Positions 38,249 through 46,193 of a stretch of DNA of 64,000 nucleotides are shown piece by piece (positions within the stretch are counted from its first letter, which is position 1; every line of letters begins with the position of its first letter). Origin of the DNA: Tardiphaga sp. Its GTDB lineage: Bacteria > Pseudomonadota > Alphaproteobacteria > Rhizobiales > Xanthobacteraceae. The position numbers and the translations under genes are program-made. The stretch lies in assembly GCA_030147505.1 (NCBI GenBank), contig JASBVG010000118.1, positions 62,001 through 126,000 of the forward strand, given 5' to 3'. The notes below the pieces were generated by a model. That model was given only the letters and a program-made list of their open reading frames with translations. It ran no database searches and was not told where the DNA came from.

Positions 38249-38275
38249 TGCCCGGCCCAGCGCCGGGCATTTTCT
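38249..38275. terminator. Rho-independent terminator between convergent genes
   Basis: TGCCCGGC (38249-38256) pairs with GCCGGGCA (38262-38269), followed by TTTTCTTTATT. It serves the chemoreceptor transcript and sits against the stop of the convergent permease gene at 38276. Confidence 0.75.
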
Positions 38276-39922
38276 TTATTCGGCCGGCACGGCCACCGGC
38301 TCCGCCGCCATCTGCGGCGCGCCCAACTTCCCCGCCGCGAACAGCCCCGCTGCCACCAACACATAGGCCAATGCGACGCCCGGAGTGACGCCGAAGCCGA
38401 CGGCTTCGCCATGCATGAAGCCGAACCAGGTCATGACGGCTCCCGCGAGTGCAAAGGCTGCGGCCTTGCCGAATTCGCGGTCGATGATGAACACGCCGAT
38501 GGCCCCGAGCACGAGGCCGCCGAGGATCGAGCCTCCGCCCATCACCTCGAGCCCGTGATACAGCACGCCCTGCTGCGGCAACGACGCAATCGCCGCCGCC
38601 TTCACCTCGCCGACCTTCTCGGCGGCGAGGCCCGCCGCCTGCGCTGCGGTGATGGTGGCGCCGAGCATGGTGTCGATCTGCAGCTTGCCCCAGGCGGCAA
38701 GATGCGGCGTGAAGGCAAGCACGATGGCAGGGGCGTGCTTCAGCGGCGTGGTCTGGAACGCCTGTGCGCCGATTAGCATGCCGATATAGAGGAGGATTGG
38801 CGAGATCGCGACAACCGGCACCAGTGCCAGCAGCACCGAGATGATGCCGAACCACGACAGCACGATCACCATCAGTCCAGTTGCGGCGGAGTAGCCGATG
38901 CGACCGCCCATCGCCTTCCACCCGGGATGGCCGATATAGACGGCGTTGATGAACGGGTTGCCCATCAGACAGCCGATCAGCGACACCACACCATCGGCGG
39001 TGAGCACCCGCGTGGTTGGGTATTCGTCGCCGGCGGCCTCGGCCGACTCGACATTGTCCATCGCCTCGACGAGATCGTAGATGCCGAATGGAATCGCCGT
39101 GACGAGGATGATGCCGAGAAATTCAAAGCCGGAGAAAACGGCGTCGAAGGCCGGGATCGGCACCGAGAAGCCGAAATTGGCGAAGGCGTCGCCGACGCCT
39201 TTCACGCTCAGCCCTCCGATGCCGACACCAAACAGGTTCGATCCCCAGGCAATGATCATGCCGACAGCGATGGCGATCAGGCCGGCGGGGAGATTACGGA
39301 AATAGGTGACGCCGCCAAACCAGCTCAGCATGATGATGGCGAAGCAGACGAGGCCGATCTGCGGCGTCATATACATCTCCAGCGCGGGCCGCATGGAAAT
39401 GAAGGTGACGGACACGCCGGCCAGGGTGCCTAGCAGTGCAGCGCGCGGCGTGATCCTGCGAATATACGGCGCGATGAATCCGCCGATCATCAGGATGAAG
39501 CTCTGGAAGAACACCCAGACGAGGCCTGCCGACCAGCCTTTCAATGGATCGCCGGTCTTGATGGTGATCGGCAGCATGATCACGAAAGTGACGATGAACA
39601 TGTGCGGCACGCTGACGCCGGATGGTAGCGCGCAGACATCGTTGCGGCCGGTCTTCTGCGCCAGCCGATAGGCAAGATAAGCGTAGTACAGTGTCGAGAG
39701 ACACATCATCAGCCCGAGTGCGGGCAGGATGCGGCCGAACACGAGATTGTCCGGCATCTTCAGCACGAAGCGCAGCAGGCCGGTGAGCACCAGCATGTTG
39801 ACGAGGATATTGGTGCCGAATCCGAACAGCGCGTTCCAGTCGCCAGGCGTCCACAGTGCCGGTTTGAAGTCGGATTTGCCGGCGAAACGGGTTTCGTCTG
39901 CACTCTCCACGTTCGTATTCAT
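38276..39922 (-). CDS. NCS2-type nucleobase/azole permease
   Basis: 548 aa integral membrane protein with about 12-14 helices. Features recalling the NCS2/AzgA group are CALPSGVSVPHMFIVTFVIM, the SAGLVWVFFQSFILMIGGFI region, RAALLGTLAGVSVTFI, and DLVEAMDNVESAEAAGDEYP, TADGVVSLIGCLMGNPF and YIGHPGWKAMGGRIGYSAAT in the second half, including the conserved acids of these purine/pyrimidine:H+ symporters. It overlaps the isochorismatase-fold hydrolase start region by four bases and should import the substrate of that enzyme, probably a small nitrogenous compound. Which one is not clear from sequence. Confidence 0.82.
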   Translation of the reverse strand: MNTNVESADETRFAGKSDFKPALWTPGDWNALFGFGTNILVNMLVLTGLLRFVLKMPDNLVFGRILPALGLMMCLSTLYYAYLAYRLAQKTGRNDVCALPSGVSVPHMFIVTFVIMLPITIKTGDPLKGWSAGLVWVFFQSFILMIGGFIAPYIRRITPRAALLGTLAGVSVTFISMRPALEMYMTPQIGLVCFAIIMLSWFGGVTYFRNLPAGLIAIAVGMIIAWGSNLFGVGIGGLSVKGVGDAFANFGFSVPIPAFDAVFSGFEFLGIILVTAIPFGIYDLVEAMDNVESAEAAGDEYPTTRVLTADGVVSLIGCLMGNPFINAVYIGHPGWKAMGGRIGYSAATGLMVIVLSWFGIISVLLALVPVVAISPILLYIGMLIGAQAFQTTPLKHAPAIVLAFTPHLAAWGKLQIDTMLGATITAAQAAGLAAEKVGEVKAAAIASLPQQGVLYHGLEVMGGGSILGGLVLGAIGVFIIDREFGKAAAFALAGAVMTWFGFMHGEAVGFGVTPGVALAYVLVAAGLFAAGKLGAPQMAAEPVAVPAE

Positions 39923-40653
39923 CGTGATGCTCCCGCCGCTCGTTTGTTTGACGCCGCAAATGCACTTCCGGAATCGTTGATGGCGTCGAGCACCTCGGCG
40001 CTCTCGGCGACCCAGCCAAAGATGCCGCCCTGGGCCTTGATCATCTTCAGGCCCATCTCGTGAAATTCGGGAAAGTAGGATGCGCAGCCATCGGCGATGA
40101 CGATGCAGCGATAGCCGCGGTCATTGGCCTCGCGCACGGTGGTGTTGACGCACACTTCCGTGGTGACGCCGCAGACCAGCAGCGTATCGATCTCGCGTGC
40201 CTTCAGGTCGGCTCCGAGCGTCGTCGCGTAGAATGCGCCCTTGCCCGGCTTGTCGATGACGATCTCGCCATCGACGGGATAGAGTTCGGGAATGATGTCA
40301 TGCCCGGCCTCGCCGCGAATGAGGATGCGGCCCATCGGGCCGGGATCGCCGATACGCAGCGAGGGAGCGCCACGCTCGATCTTGGCCGGCGGTGCGTCGG
40401 AGAGATCGGGTAGGTGTCCTTCGCGGGTGTGAATCACGGTCATCCCGGTGCCACGCGCAGCGGTCAGCAGCGCAGCAATCGGCGGCACCGCGCAAGCGAG
40501 CTGCGAGACGTCATTGCCAAGCGTTTCGCCGAAACCGCCGGGCTCCATGAAGTCACGCTGCATGTCGATGATCAGGAGGGCGGTGGACGCGAGGTCCACA
40601 TCGATCGGTCCGGGCTCGGCCGTGACCGTTACGATCCCTGTTGCATCCGCCAT
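39919..40653 (-). CDS. Isochorismatase-fold cysteine hydrolase (biuret hydrolase-like)
   Basis: 244 aa. The ATG at 40653 is chosen because GGGGAG lies 8 nt upstream. The catalytic triad of cysteine amidohydrolases is complete: Asp30 in LIIDMQRDF, Lys138 in DKPGKGAF and Cys168 in GVTTEVCVNTT. THREGHLPDLSDAP and IGDPGPMGRILIRGE strongly recall, from memory, biuret amidohydrolase and ureidoacrylate hydrolase (RutB)-like enzymes rather than isochorismatase. First gene of a two-gene operon with the permease, overlapping it by 4 nt; the pair could take up and hydrolyse a urea-like or pyrimidine-derived nitrogen source. An inverted repeat typical of GntR operators lies upstream. Confidence 0.82.
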   Translation of the reverse strand: MADATGIVTVTAEPGPIDVDLASTALLIIDMQRDFMEPGGFGETLGNDVSQLACAVPPIAALLTAARGTGMTVIHTREGHLPDLSDAPPAKIERGAPSLRIGDPGPMGRILIRGEAGHDIIPELYPVDGEIVIDKPGKGAFYATTLGADLKAREIDTLLVCGVTTEVCVNTTVREANDRGYRCIVIADGCASYFPEFHEMGLKMIKAQGGIFGWVAESAEVLDAINDSGSAFAASNKRAAGASR

Positions 40654-40706
40654 GGCTCGATCTCCCCGCACGCGTGCTGCTGCGATGGATCAAGCAAAGG
40701 GTGTGC

Positions 40707-40720
40707 CATTGTGTACAATG
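40707..40720. promoter_or_regulatory. Inverted repeat CATTGT-GT-ACAATG, possible GntR operator
   Basis: Perfect 6-bp arms around a 2-bp centre, 54 bp upstream of the hydrolase start codon. The TTGTnnACAA core is a common GntR/FadR-type operator. No matching regulator gene is in the window, so the controlling protein is unknown. Confidence 0.5.
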
Positions 40721-40836
40721 CGGGGATTGTTTTAGGCCGCAAATACAAGGCTATGGATTCTAGAGAGTTAGGCGTCGCGGGCCAGTTGCCTAAAGACTGA
40801 CCAGCACCTCCCTGCCTAAAACGCAGTCGCGGCTGC

Positions 40837-41643
40837 TCAATCCCAGCCTGATCCCGCGATTCCCGGATTGGCGTAGACGATGCCGCCATCGACGGCGAGG
40901 GTGGTACCCACCACATAGTCGCCGGCGCGCGAGGCGAGATAGATCGCGGCACCGGCCATGTCCTCGTCGGTGCCGATGCGGCCGGCGGGCACCTTGGTCG
41001 CGACTTCATCCGCATGGTCGCGCGCAGCCTTGTTCATGTCGGACTGGAATGGGCCGGGCGCGATGGCGGTGACCACCACATGATCCTTGATCAGTTTTGC
41101 TGCCATGCGCCGCGTCAGATGGATGAGGCCGGATTTGCTTGCCGCATAGGAATAGGTCTCGAGCGGATTGACGAAGATGCCGTCGATGGAGGCGATGTTG
41201 ATCACCTTGGCCGGCTGCTGCGCCGTGCCCGCGGCGCGGAGCGGTGTAGCCAGCGCCTGGGTGAGGAAGAAGGGTGCCTTGACGTTCAGCGTCATCACCT
41301 TGTCCCAGCCGCTTTCGGGAAACTCGTCGAAGTCGGCGCCCCAGGCCGCGCCGGCATTGTTGACGAGGATGTCGAGTTTCGGCTCGCGCTTCTTGATCTC
41401 GGTCGCCAGCACGTCGATGCCGGTCATGGTGGAGATGTCGATGGGCAATGCGATACATTCGCCGGCATAGGCGTCGCTCAATTCCTTTGCCGTCGCCTCA
41501 CAGGCCGCGGCCTTTCGCGCGGTGATATAGACCTTCGCCGCGCCTTGGCTGAGAAAGCCGGCGGCAATCATCCTGCCGATGCCGCGCGAGCCGCCGGTCA
41601 CCAATGCGACGCGGCCCTTGAGCGAAAACAGATCCGTGAACAT
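40837..41643 (-). CDS. Short-chain dehydrogenase/reductase
   Basis: 268 aa from the ATG at 41643, preceded by GGGAGG; an upstream frame to 41829 is repeat-derived. TGGSRGIG (16-23) is the dinucleotide loop, DILVNNAGAAWG follows, and the catalytic Ser-Tyr-Lys is in NIASIDGIFVNP and YSYAASKSGLIH. It has the classical SDR length and a PGPFQSDMNK exit loop. Similar proteins are labelled 3-oxoacyl-ACP reductase-like or rhamnolipid RhlG-like; I cannot settle the substrate. It is separate from the permease/hydrolase operon (183 nt downstream of its start region). Confidence 0.85.
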   Translation of the reverse strand: MFTDLFSLKGRVALVTGGSRGIGRMIAAGFLSQGAAKVYITARKAAACEATAKELSDAYAGECIALPIDISTMTGIDVLATEIKKREPKLDILVNNAGAAWGADFDEFPESGWDKVMTLNVKAPFFLTQALATPLRAAGTAQQPAKVINIASIDGIFVNPLETYSYAASKSGLIHLTRRMAAKLIKDHVVVTAIAPGPFQSDMNKAARDHADEVATKVPAGRIGTDEDMAGAAIYLASRAGDYVVGTTLAVDGGIVYANPGIAGSGWD

Positions 41644-41677
41644 GACGCCTCCCGTTTGTCGTGTGTTTGGCGTGATC

Positions 41678-41895
41678 GTAGCCCGGATGGAGCGCAGCGC
41701 AATCCGGAGACCGGCTTTGGGTCGACCCGATGTCGGGGACGTATTTTCAGCCCGCAGATGCGAAGGGCGTGTTGACCGGGGTGTAAGGGCGAGGTCTTGG
41801 GACGGGTTGAGCGCAGCGATATCCATCATCTCAAGCGCTGGCGGTGATGGGTATCGCTCCGGCGTTACGCGCCTCCGCTCAACGCATCTTGCGGT
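41678..41895. repeat. Intergenic palindromic repeat cluster
   Basis: Between the SDR start and the polysaccharide deacetylase stop. AGCGATATCCATCA (41815-41828) and TGATGGGTATCGCT (41845-41858) are inverted with one mismatch, enclosed by GTTGAGCGCAG and CTCCGCTCAACGC, also inverted. Nearer the SDR, GTAGCCCGGATGGAGCGCAG with AATCCGG forms another short palindromic unit of a type widespread in proteobacteria. Confidence 0.6.
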
Positions 41896-41901
41896 TCGGC
41901 G

Positions 41902-42993
41902 CTATCCTTGGCCGACCCGCTGAAAGCCGTTCCACATCGCCGTCGCTGCGCCGGATGTCAGCACGGGCAGATAGCGTGTGTCCTGATAATTGCCGTTCAG
42001 CGATACGCGGGGCAACGCGGTGAGCTGGGCGGCGTTCTCCGCAGCGATCACGCCGGGGCGCGTGGTCACAGCCGTCTGGAAGCCCGCCGCCTCTGCCAGT
42101 GCGAATTCCCGGGCGCCTGCAGCGGCACGATCCCCATAGGGATAAGCGAGATGCCGTGCGGGTTTCTGCAGTGCGTTCTCGATATTGGCGCGGCTCGCGG
42201 CCAGTTCGTGCGCCGCCACAGCCTCGGTCTGCTTGGCGAGATTGCAATGCGTCAGCGTGTGCGCGCCGATGGTCACCAATGGATCGGCGGCGAAAGGCTT
42301 GAGTTCGTCCCATGACAGGCAGAGTTCGCGGGTGATCGCTTCCTCGTCGATGCCGGCCTGCTGGCACAGTGCCGTCATCTCGCGGCGCAGATCGGCTTCG
42401 CCGAGGCTGCGCAACCAACCATGGAGGCGGTCAAAACCCATTTCCTTCTCGGGCAGCGTCGCCGTTGTCAGCCGGACTGTGTCGCCATCGATCGGCGCTT
42501 CCAGCCGCTCGGCACGGGCGACCACGCGCTCCAGCGCTACCCACCACAAACGTCCGGTACCGGACGCAAAGTCGCTGGTGACGTAAACCGAGAACGGCGC
42601 GTCGAAATCCCGCATCGCCGGGAGCATATGGTCGCGGTTATCCCGGTAACCGTCGTCGCAGGTGAAGCAGGCAAAACGGCGTGAAAAGTCCTGCTCGCGC
42701 AGGCGACGGTGCATCTCGTCGGGCGTCACGATATCGACATCGGTGGCACGCAGATACGCCAGCGTCGCGCGCAGGAAGTCGGGCGTGATCTCGAGGTGGC
42801 GGTTGGGCTGGAACAGGCCGGTATGGGCAGGGCGTACGTTGTGCAGCATGAAGATCGTGCCGACACCGCCAAAAAAGGGGCGCAACACACGATGCGCGCC
42901 GCTGAAATAAAGTGCATCCAGTCCGGCACGAATAATCGTGTTGCGAATCTGCTTCATCTTGTGACCCAGCACTTTGATGCGATCCACGGACAT
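41902..42993 (-). CDS. Polysaccharide deacetylase family protein (NodB homology)
   Basis: 363 aa. The NodB-fold motifs are present in order: FTCDDGYRDN (metal and catalytic Asp), THTLTH-type metal histidines in GAHTLTHCNLA, and AYPYGDRAAAGAREF with the arginine-containing motif. The C-terminus (LPRVSLNG onward) closes the barrel. These enzymes remove acetyl groups from surface polysaccharide or chitin oligomers. No signal peptide is obvious, although the start VLGHKMKQIRNT leads into a mildly hydrophobic region. No exopolysaccharide synthesis genes are adjacent. Starts at 42993 and 42957 are both possible. Confidence 0.83.
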   Translation of the reverse strand: MSVDRIKVLGHKMKQIRNTIIRAGLDALYFSGAHRVLRPFFGGVGTIFMLHNVRPAHTGLFQPNRHLEITPDFLRATLAYLRATDVDIVTPDEMHRRLREQDFSRRFACFTCDDGYRDNRDHMLPAMRDFDAPFSVYVTSDFASGTGRLWWVALERVVARAERLEAPIDGDTVRLTTATLPEKEMGFDRLHGWLRSLGEADLRREMTALCQQAGIDEEAITRELCLSWDELKPFAADPLVTIGAHTLTHCNLAKQTEAVAAHELAASRANIENALQKPARHLAYPYGDRAAAGAREFALAEAAGFQTAVTTRPGVIAAENAAQLTALPRVSLNGNYQDTRYLPVLTSGAATAMWNGFQRVGQG

Positions 42994-43119
42994 GATCAGA
43001 AACGATTGAAGAAAGCGTTATTCGAATACCCCGCGCCGCGCCAGTGGCTGGCCTTGATTTAAGTTTGACAGTCCCGCAAGGGTTTGTTTTCTCTCTGTTT
43101 CCATTCCGCAGGACGTCGA

Positions 43120-44523
43120 ATGCACGGTTTTTACAGGTGGAGCGCCAAATGGTGGCCTGGGCTCATTCCACTCGCCATCCTTTGGGTCGTCGCTGCCTGG
43201 TTTAGCACGCCTCCCCTGGAGGCGGAGTTGACGGCGAGCAGCACAGCGGCGCTGAAGAGCACCGTTCTCGATAAAACGCAGATCACCGTCGCGGGCCGCG
43301 ACGTGAGATTTGCCGCGGAAGCCTTTTCGGAAGAGGGGCGGCGGAGCGCCGTCGGCTCGGTCGAGGCCGTGCCGGGCGTGCGCCTCGTCAACGACGCGAC
43401 GCGTCTCGTGGCCGAGGCCAAGCCGTTCGTCTGGGTCGCCGAGCGCGACAATGTCCGCGTGACCCTGTGGGGCACCGCGCCGCTCCCGGCGAGCAAGGCC
43501 CGCATTGCCGAAGCCGCGAAGACCGCCCTCGCGGGAACCGAAGTGTCCGACCGCATGGGCCTCAAACGCGGTGCGCCGCCGCGTTTCGATGGGGCGGCCG
43601 TGCTGCTGCTGGATCAGGTCGCCAAGCTGAAGGAAGGCAAGGCGACGATCATGGACGCCAATGTCAGCATCAGCGGCATGGCCCGCGACCTCGGCGGTCG
43701 CGAAGCCATCGCGGCGGCGCTGAAGAACCTGCCGGAAGGTTATACGGTGGCTGCGAATGACGTGAAGGCGCCGCCTTACGTGTTCCAGGCCAACAAGGAT
43801 CCGGTGGCGAATACGCTCACGCTGTCGGGCTATGTGCCTGACAACAACGTCCACGCGGCGCTGGTCGCGGCTGCGCAGCGCAAATTCACCAACGACAAGG
43901 TGGTCGACAATCTGAAGGCCAGCATCGGCGCGCCCGGCAATTTCGCGCCGGCAGTGACGTCGGCGCTCGGCGCGCTGTCGCGGCTCTCCACCGGCACGCT
44001 GGTGGTCAACGACCGCGAGGTGAAGCTCTCCGGCGATGCGCTCTATGACGTTGCCGCCGAACAGATCCGCAGCGGTCTCGGCAAGGAGCTGCCGCAAGGC
44101 TGGACGGCGAAGCCCGAAGTGTCCGTGAAGCCGGCCGCCGCGCCGGTCGATGCCAGCGTGTGTCAGCAGCTGTTCCAGCAGAATCTGACCAGGGGCCGCA
44201 TCCGTTTCGAGACGGCAAGCGCCAGCATCAATGCGGACTCGGCGGGGTTGCTCGACCGTCTGGTGGAAGTCGCCATGCGTTGCCCGGCGACGAAATTCGA
44301 CATCGTCGGCCACACCGATGGCGACGGCGATCCGGCATTCAATCAGACCCTGTCCGAGAAGCGCGCGGCGGCGGTCGAGGGTTATCTGATCAAGGCCGGC
44401 CTGCCGGGCGATCGTTTCGAGGCCATCGGCTACGGCGCCACCCTGCCGATGGCGAGCAATGACACCGAAGACGGCAAGGCGCAGAATCGCCGGATCGAAT
44501 TCGTGGTGAGGCCGAATCCATGA
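43120..44523 (+). CDS. OmpA-family envelope protein with N-terminal membrane anchor
   Basis: 467 aa from the ATG at 43120, after AGGA. One N-terminal membrane helix (WPGLIPLAILWVVAAWFS) anchors the protein, with the rest in the periplasm. The middle holds two BON-like segments (SSTAALKSTVLDKTQITVAG and LSGYVPDNNVHAALVAAA). The C-terminal 100 residues are an OmpA/MotB peptidoglycan-binding domain with FDIVGHTDGDGDPAFNQTLS, EKRAAAVEGYLIKAG and NRRIEFVV. This order resembles the mycobacterial ArfA type. It overlaps the next gene by four bases. A role in envelope integrity is inferred. Confidence 0.82.
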   Translation: MHGFYRWSAKWWPGLIPLAILWVVAAWFSTPPLEAELTASSTAALKSTVLDKTQITVAGRDVRFAAEAFSEEGRRSAVGSVEAVPGVRLVNDATRLVAEAKPFVWVAERDNVRVTLWGTAPLPASKARIAEAAKTALAGTEVSDRMGLKRGAPPRFDGAAVLLLDQVAKLKEGKATIMDANVSISGMARDLGGREAIAAALKNLPEGYTVAANDVKAPPYVFQANKDPVANTLTLSGYVPDNNVHAALVAAAQRKFTNDKVVDNLKASIGAPGNFAPAVTSALGALSRLSTGTLVVNDREVKLSGDALYDVAAEQIRSGLGKELPQGWTAKPEVSVKPAAAPVDASVCQQLFQQNLTRGRIRFETASASINADSAGLLDRLVEVAMRCPATKFDIVGHTDGDGDPAFNQTLSEKRAAAVEGYLIKAGLPGDRFEAIGYGATLPMASNDTEDGKAQNRRIEFVVRPNP

Positions 44524-44822
44524 CCATTCTCGCATCGCTCCTCTGGGGCTGGCTGCTCGGTGCCTTCCTGATCGGCTTTTGCATGGGATGGATCGCCGTG
44601 GTCTATCGCGGTCCTGCTGTGCCACGGGTCTGGATCTGGCGGCTCTCGGTGCTTGCGGTGATCGTCATCGGCATCGCGGCGGCGAAACTGGTGCCCGGCC
44701 GCTTCGGCTACTGGCTCGATCTCGGCCTCGCGCTGTTCGGCTTCTATCTGGTCGGCTGCGCCATCGGGTCGTGGCTGCGCGACATCGTCGTCACGCGACA
44801 GCAGGCGCGGTTTCGGCAATGA
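44520..44822 (+). CDS. Small inner-membrane protein partner of the OmpA-like gene
   Basis: 100 aa with three hydrophobic stretches (LLWGWLLGAFLIGFCMGWI, RLSVLAVIVIGIAAAKLVPG, LGLALFGFYLVGCAIGSWL), then a basic end. No recognised domain. It overlaps the OmpA-family gene by ATGA, so the products are made together and may interact in the membrane. Confidence 0.7.
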   Translation: MTILASLLWGWLLGAFLIGFCMGWIAVVYRGPAVPRVWIWRLSVLAVIVIGIAAAKLVPGRFGYWLDLGLALFGFYLVGCAIGSWLRDIVVTRQQARFRQ

Positions 44823-45145
44823 TCGAGCGGTCGTGACTGCTATGAATGAGCGGAGCCACGAAAACTTCATCGCGCTGTGCGAGCCTCAGTGAGGCCGGCA
44901 TTTTGCCGCAGCGTTGCCGCAAGAAGTGCCAGTCATTTGTTCAGTTTCGCCCAATATAGTGCGGCGAAATTGGCCCGATCGGCGTTGTCCAGATTACGTT
45001 TCGTGTCGAAACGCGCTACGACGGAATTGCTGGAAACGGCGCGGTGAAAGTGATGAGGTAGCGGTTCCGCCAAAGCGGGTCTGACACGGCTGGTTGATGT
45101 CCCAGAGGCTGGGATCGGGTATCTGGGATCGCATTCGAGGTTGAG
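44823..45145. other. Intergenic stretch without recognisable gene
   Basis: 323 bases upstream of the UPF0104-type gene. It contains the small palindrome GCCTCAGTGAGGC (44884-44896) and the TTGTTC and TATAGT boxes near 44937-44960, whose spacing is too short for a convincing sigma-70 promoter. No reading frame appears coding. Confidence 0.35.
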
Positions 45146-46192
45146 ATGCTGGAAGCAATACGCAGGACGGCCACGTTTCTGCGCGAGAAGCAAATCCTGC
45201 ACAAGCTCGGTGTCCTCGCCAGCGTCGCGGTGATCGCGGTCGCCTGCTGGATGCTCTATCACAAGCTGCGCAACGTCGATACGGCGCGAGTTCTGAAATT
45301 CATAGCCGAGACCGAGCCGCGGCTGATCGTGCTCTCCGCTCTTTCGGTGACCGCGGCCTATTTCACCCTGACGTTCTACGATTGGTTCGCCGTCCGCACC
45401 ATCGGTCGCAAGGATGTGCCCTATCGCATCAATGCGCTCGCGGCTTTCACCAGCTATTCCATCGGCCACAATGTCGGTGCGTCAGTCTTCACCGGCGGCG
45501 CGGTGCGTTATCGCATCTATTCGGCATGGAATCTCTCCGCGGTCGATGTCGCCAAGATCGTGTTTCTTGCCGGTCTCACATTCTGGCTCGGCAATCTCGC
45601 GGTGCTCGGCATGGGCATCGCCTATCATCCGGAAGCGGCCAGCGCGATCAATCAAGTGCCGCCCGCGATCAACCGTATCCTCGCTTACCTCGTGCTCCTC
45701 GGTCTCGTCGGCTATGTGATCTGGGTCTGGATGAAACCGCGCAGTGTGGGTCGCGGGCCGTGGTCGGTGGTGCTGCCGGGCGGGCCGCTCACACTGCTGC
45801 AAATCGCCATCGGCATCGTCGATCTCGGTTTCTGTGCGCTTGCGATGTACATGCTCGTGCCGACCACACCCGGTGTGGATTTCGTGACGGTGGCGGTGGT
45901 GTTCGTTGCGGCGACATTGCTCGGCTTTGCCAGTCATTCGCCGGGTGGTCTCGGCGTGTTCGATGCGGCGATGCTGGTTGGTCTGGAAATGATGGACCAA
46001 GAGCAGTTGCTGGCCGGTATGCTGTTGTTTAGAGTATTGTATTACCTTGGTCCATTCTTTATTTCAGTCATGTTACTGACGTTTCGCGAGCTTATTGTTG
46101 GGGCGCGATCAAAAAAGCTGCAGCCCGTCGCAGCCGAAGCTCCGTCCACCGTAGGTCGAACGTTAAACGATCACGGCGGTTCAGCCACCTGA
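45146..46192 (+). CDS. UPF0104/lysylphosphatidylglycerol synthase-type membrane protein
   Basis: 348 aa with about eight hydrophobic helices. The segments YSIGHNVGASVFTGGAVRYR, LAGLTFWLGNLAV and GFASHSPGGLGVFDAAMLVG are the conserved polar re-entrant motifs of the MprF/AglD-like flippase domain (LPG_synthase_TM). The aminoacyl-transferase half of full MprF is absent, so this is the lipid-handling membrane part only. It ends one base before phoR. A function in lipid flipping or membrane modification is plausible but untested, and the link to phosphate regulation is only positional. Confidence 0.85.
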   Translation: MLEAIRRTATFLREKQILHKLGVLASVAVIAVACWMLYHKLRNVDTARVLKFIAETEPRLIVLSALSVTAAYFTLTFYDWFAVRTIGRKDVPYRINALAAFTSYSIGHNVGASVFTGGAVRYRIYSAWNLSAVDVAKIVFLAGLTFWLGNLAVLGMGIAYHPEAASAINQVPPAINRILAYLVLLGLVGYVIWVWMKPRSVGRGPWSVVLPGGPLTLLQIAIGIVDLGFCALAMYMLVPTTPGVDFVTVAVVFVAATLLGFASHSPGGLGVFDAAMLVGLEMMDQEQLLAGMLLFRVLYYLGPFFISVMLLTFRELIVGARSKKLQPVAAEAPSTVGRTLNDHGGSAT

Positions 46193-46193
46193 C

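Noticed and set aside
43018..44625. 535-codon minus-strand reading frame opposite the OmpA-like gene
   Set aside because: Arg/Gly/His-rich composition without any domain; it mirrors a well-supported gene and is an artefact of high GC.
44937..44960. TTGTTC / TATAGT promoter upstream of the UPF0104-type gene
   Set aside because: Spacing between the boxes is about 12 nt, too short for a convincing sigma-70 promoter.
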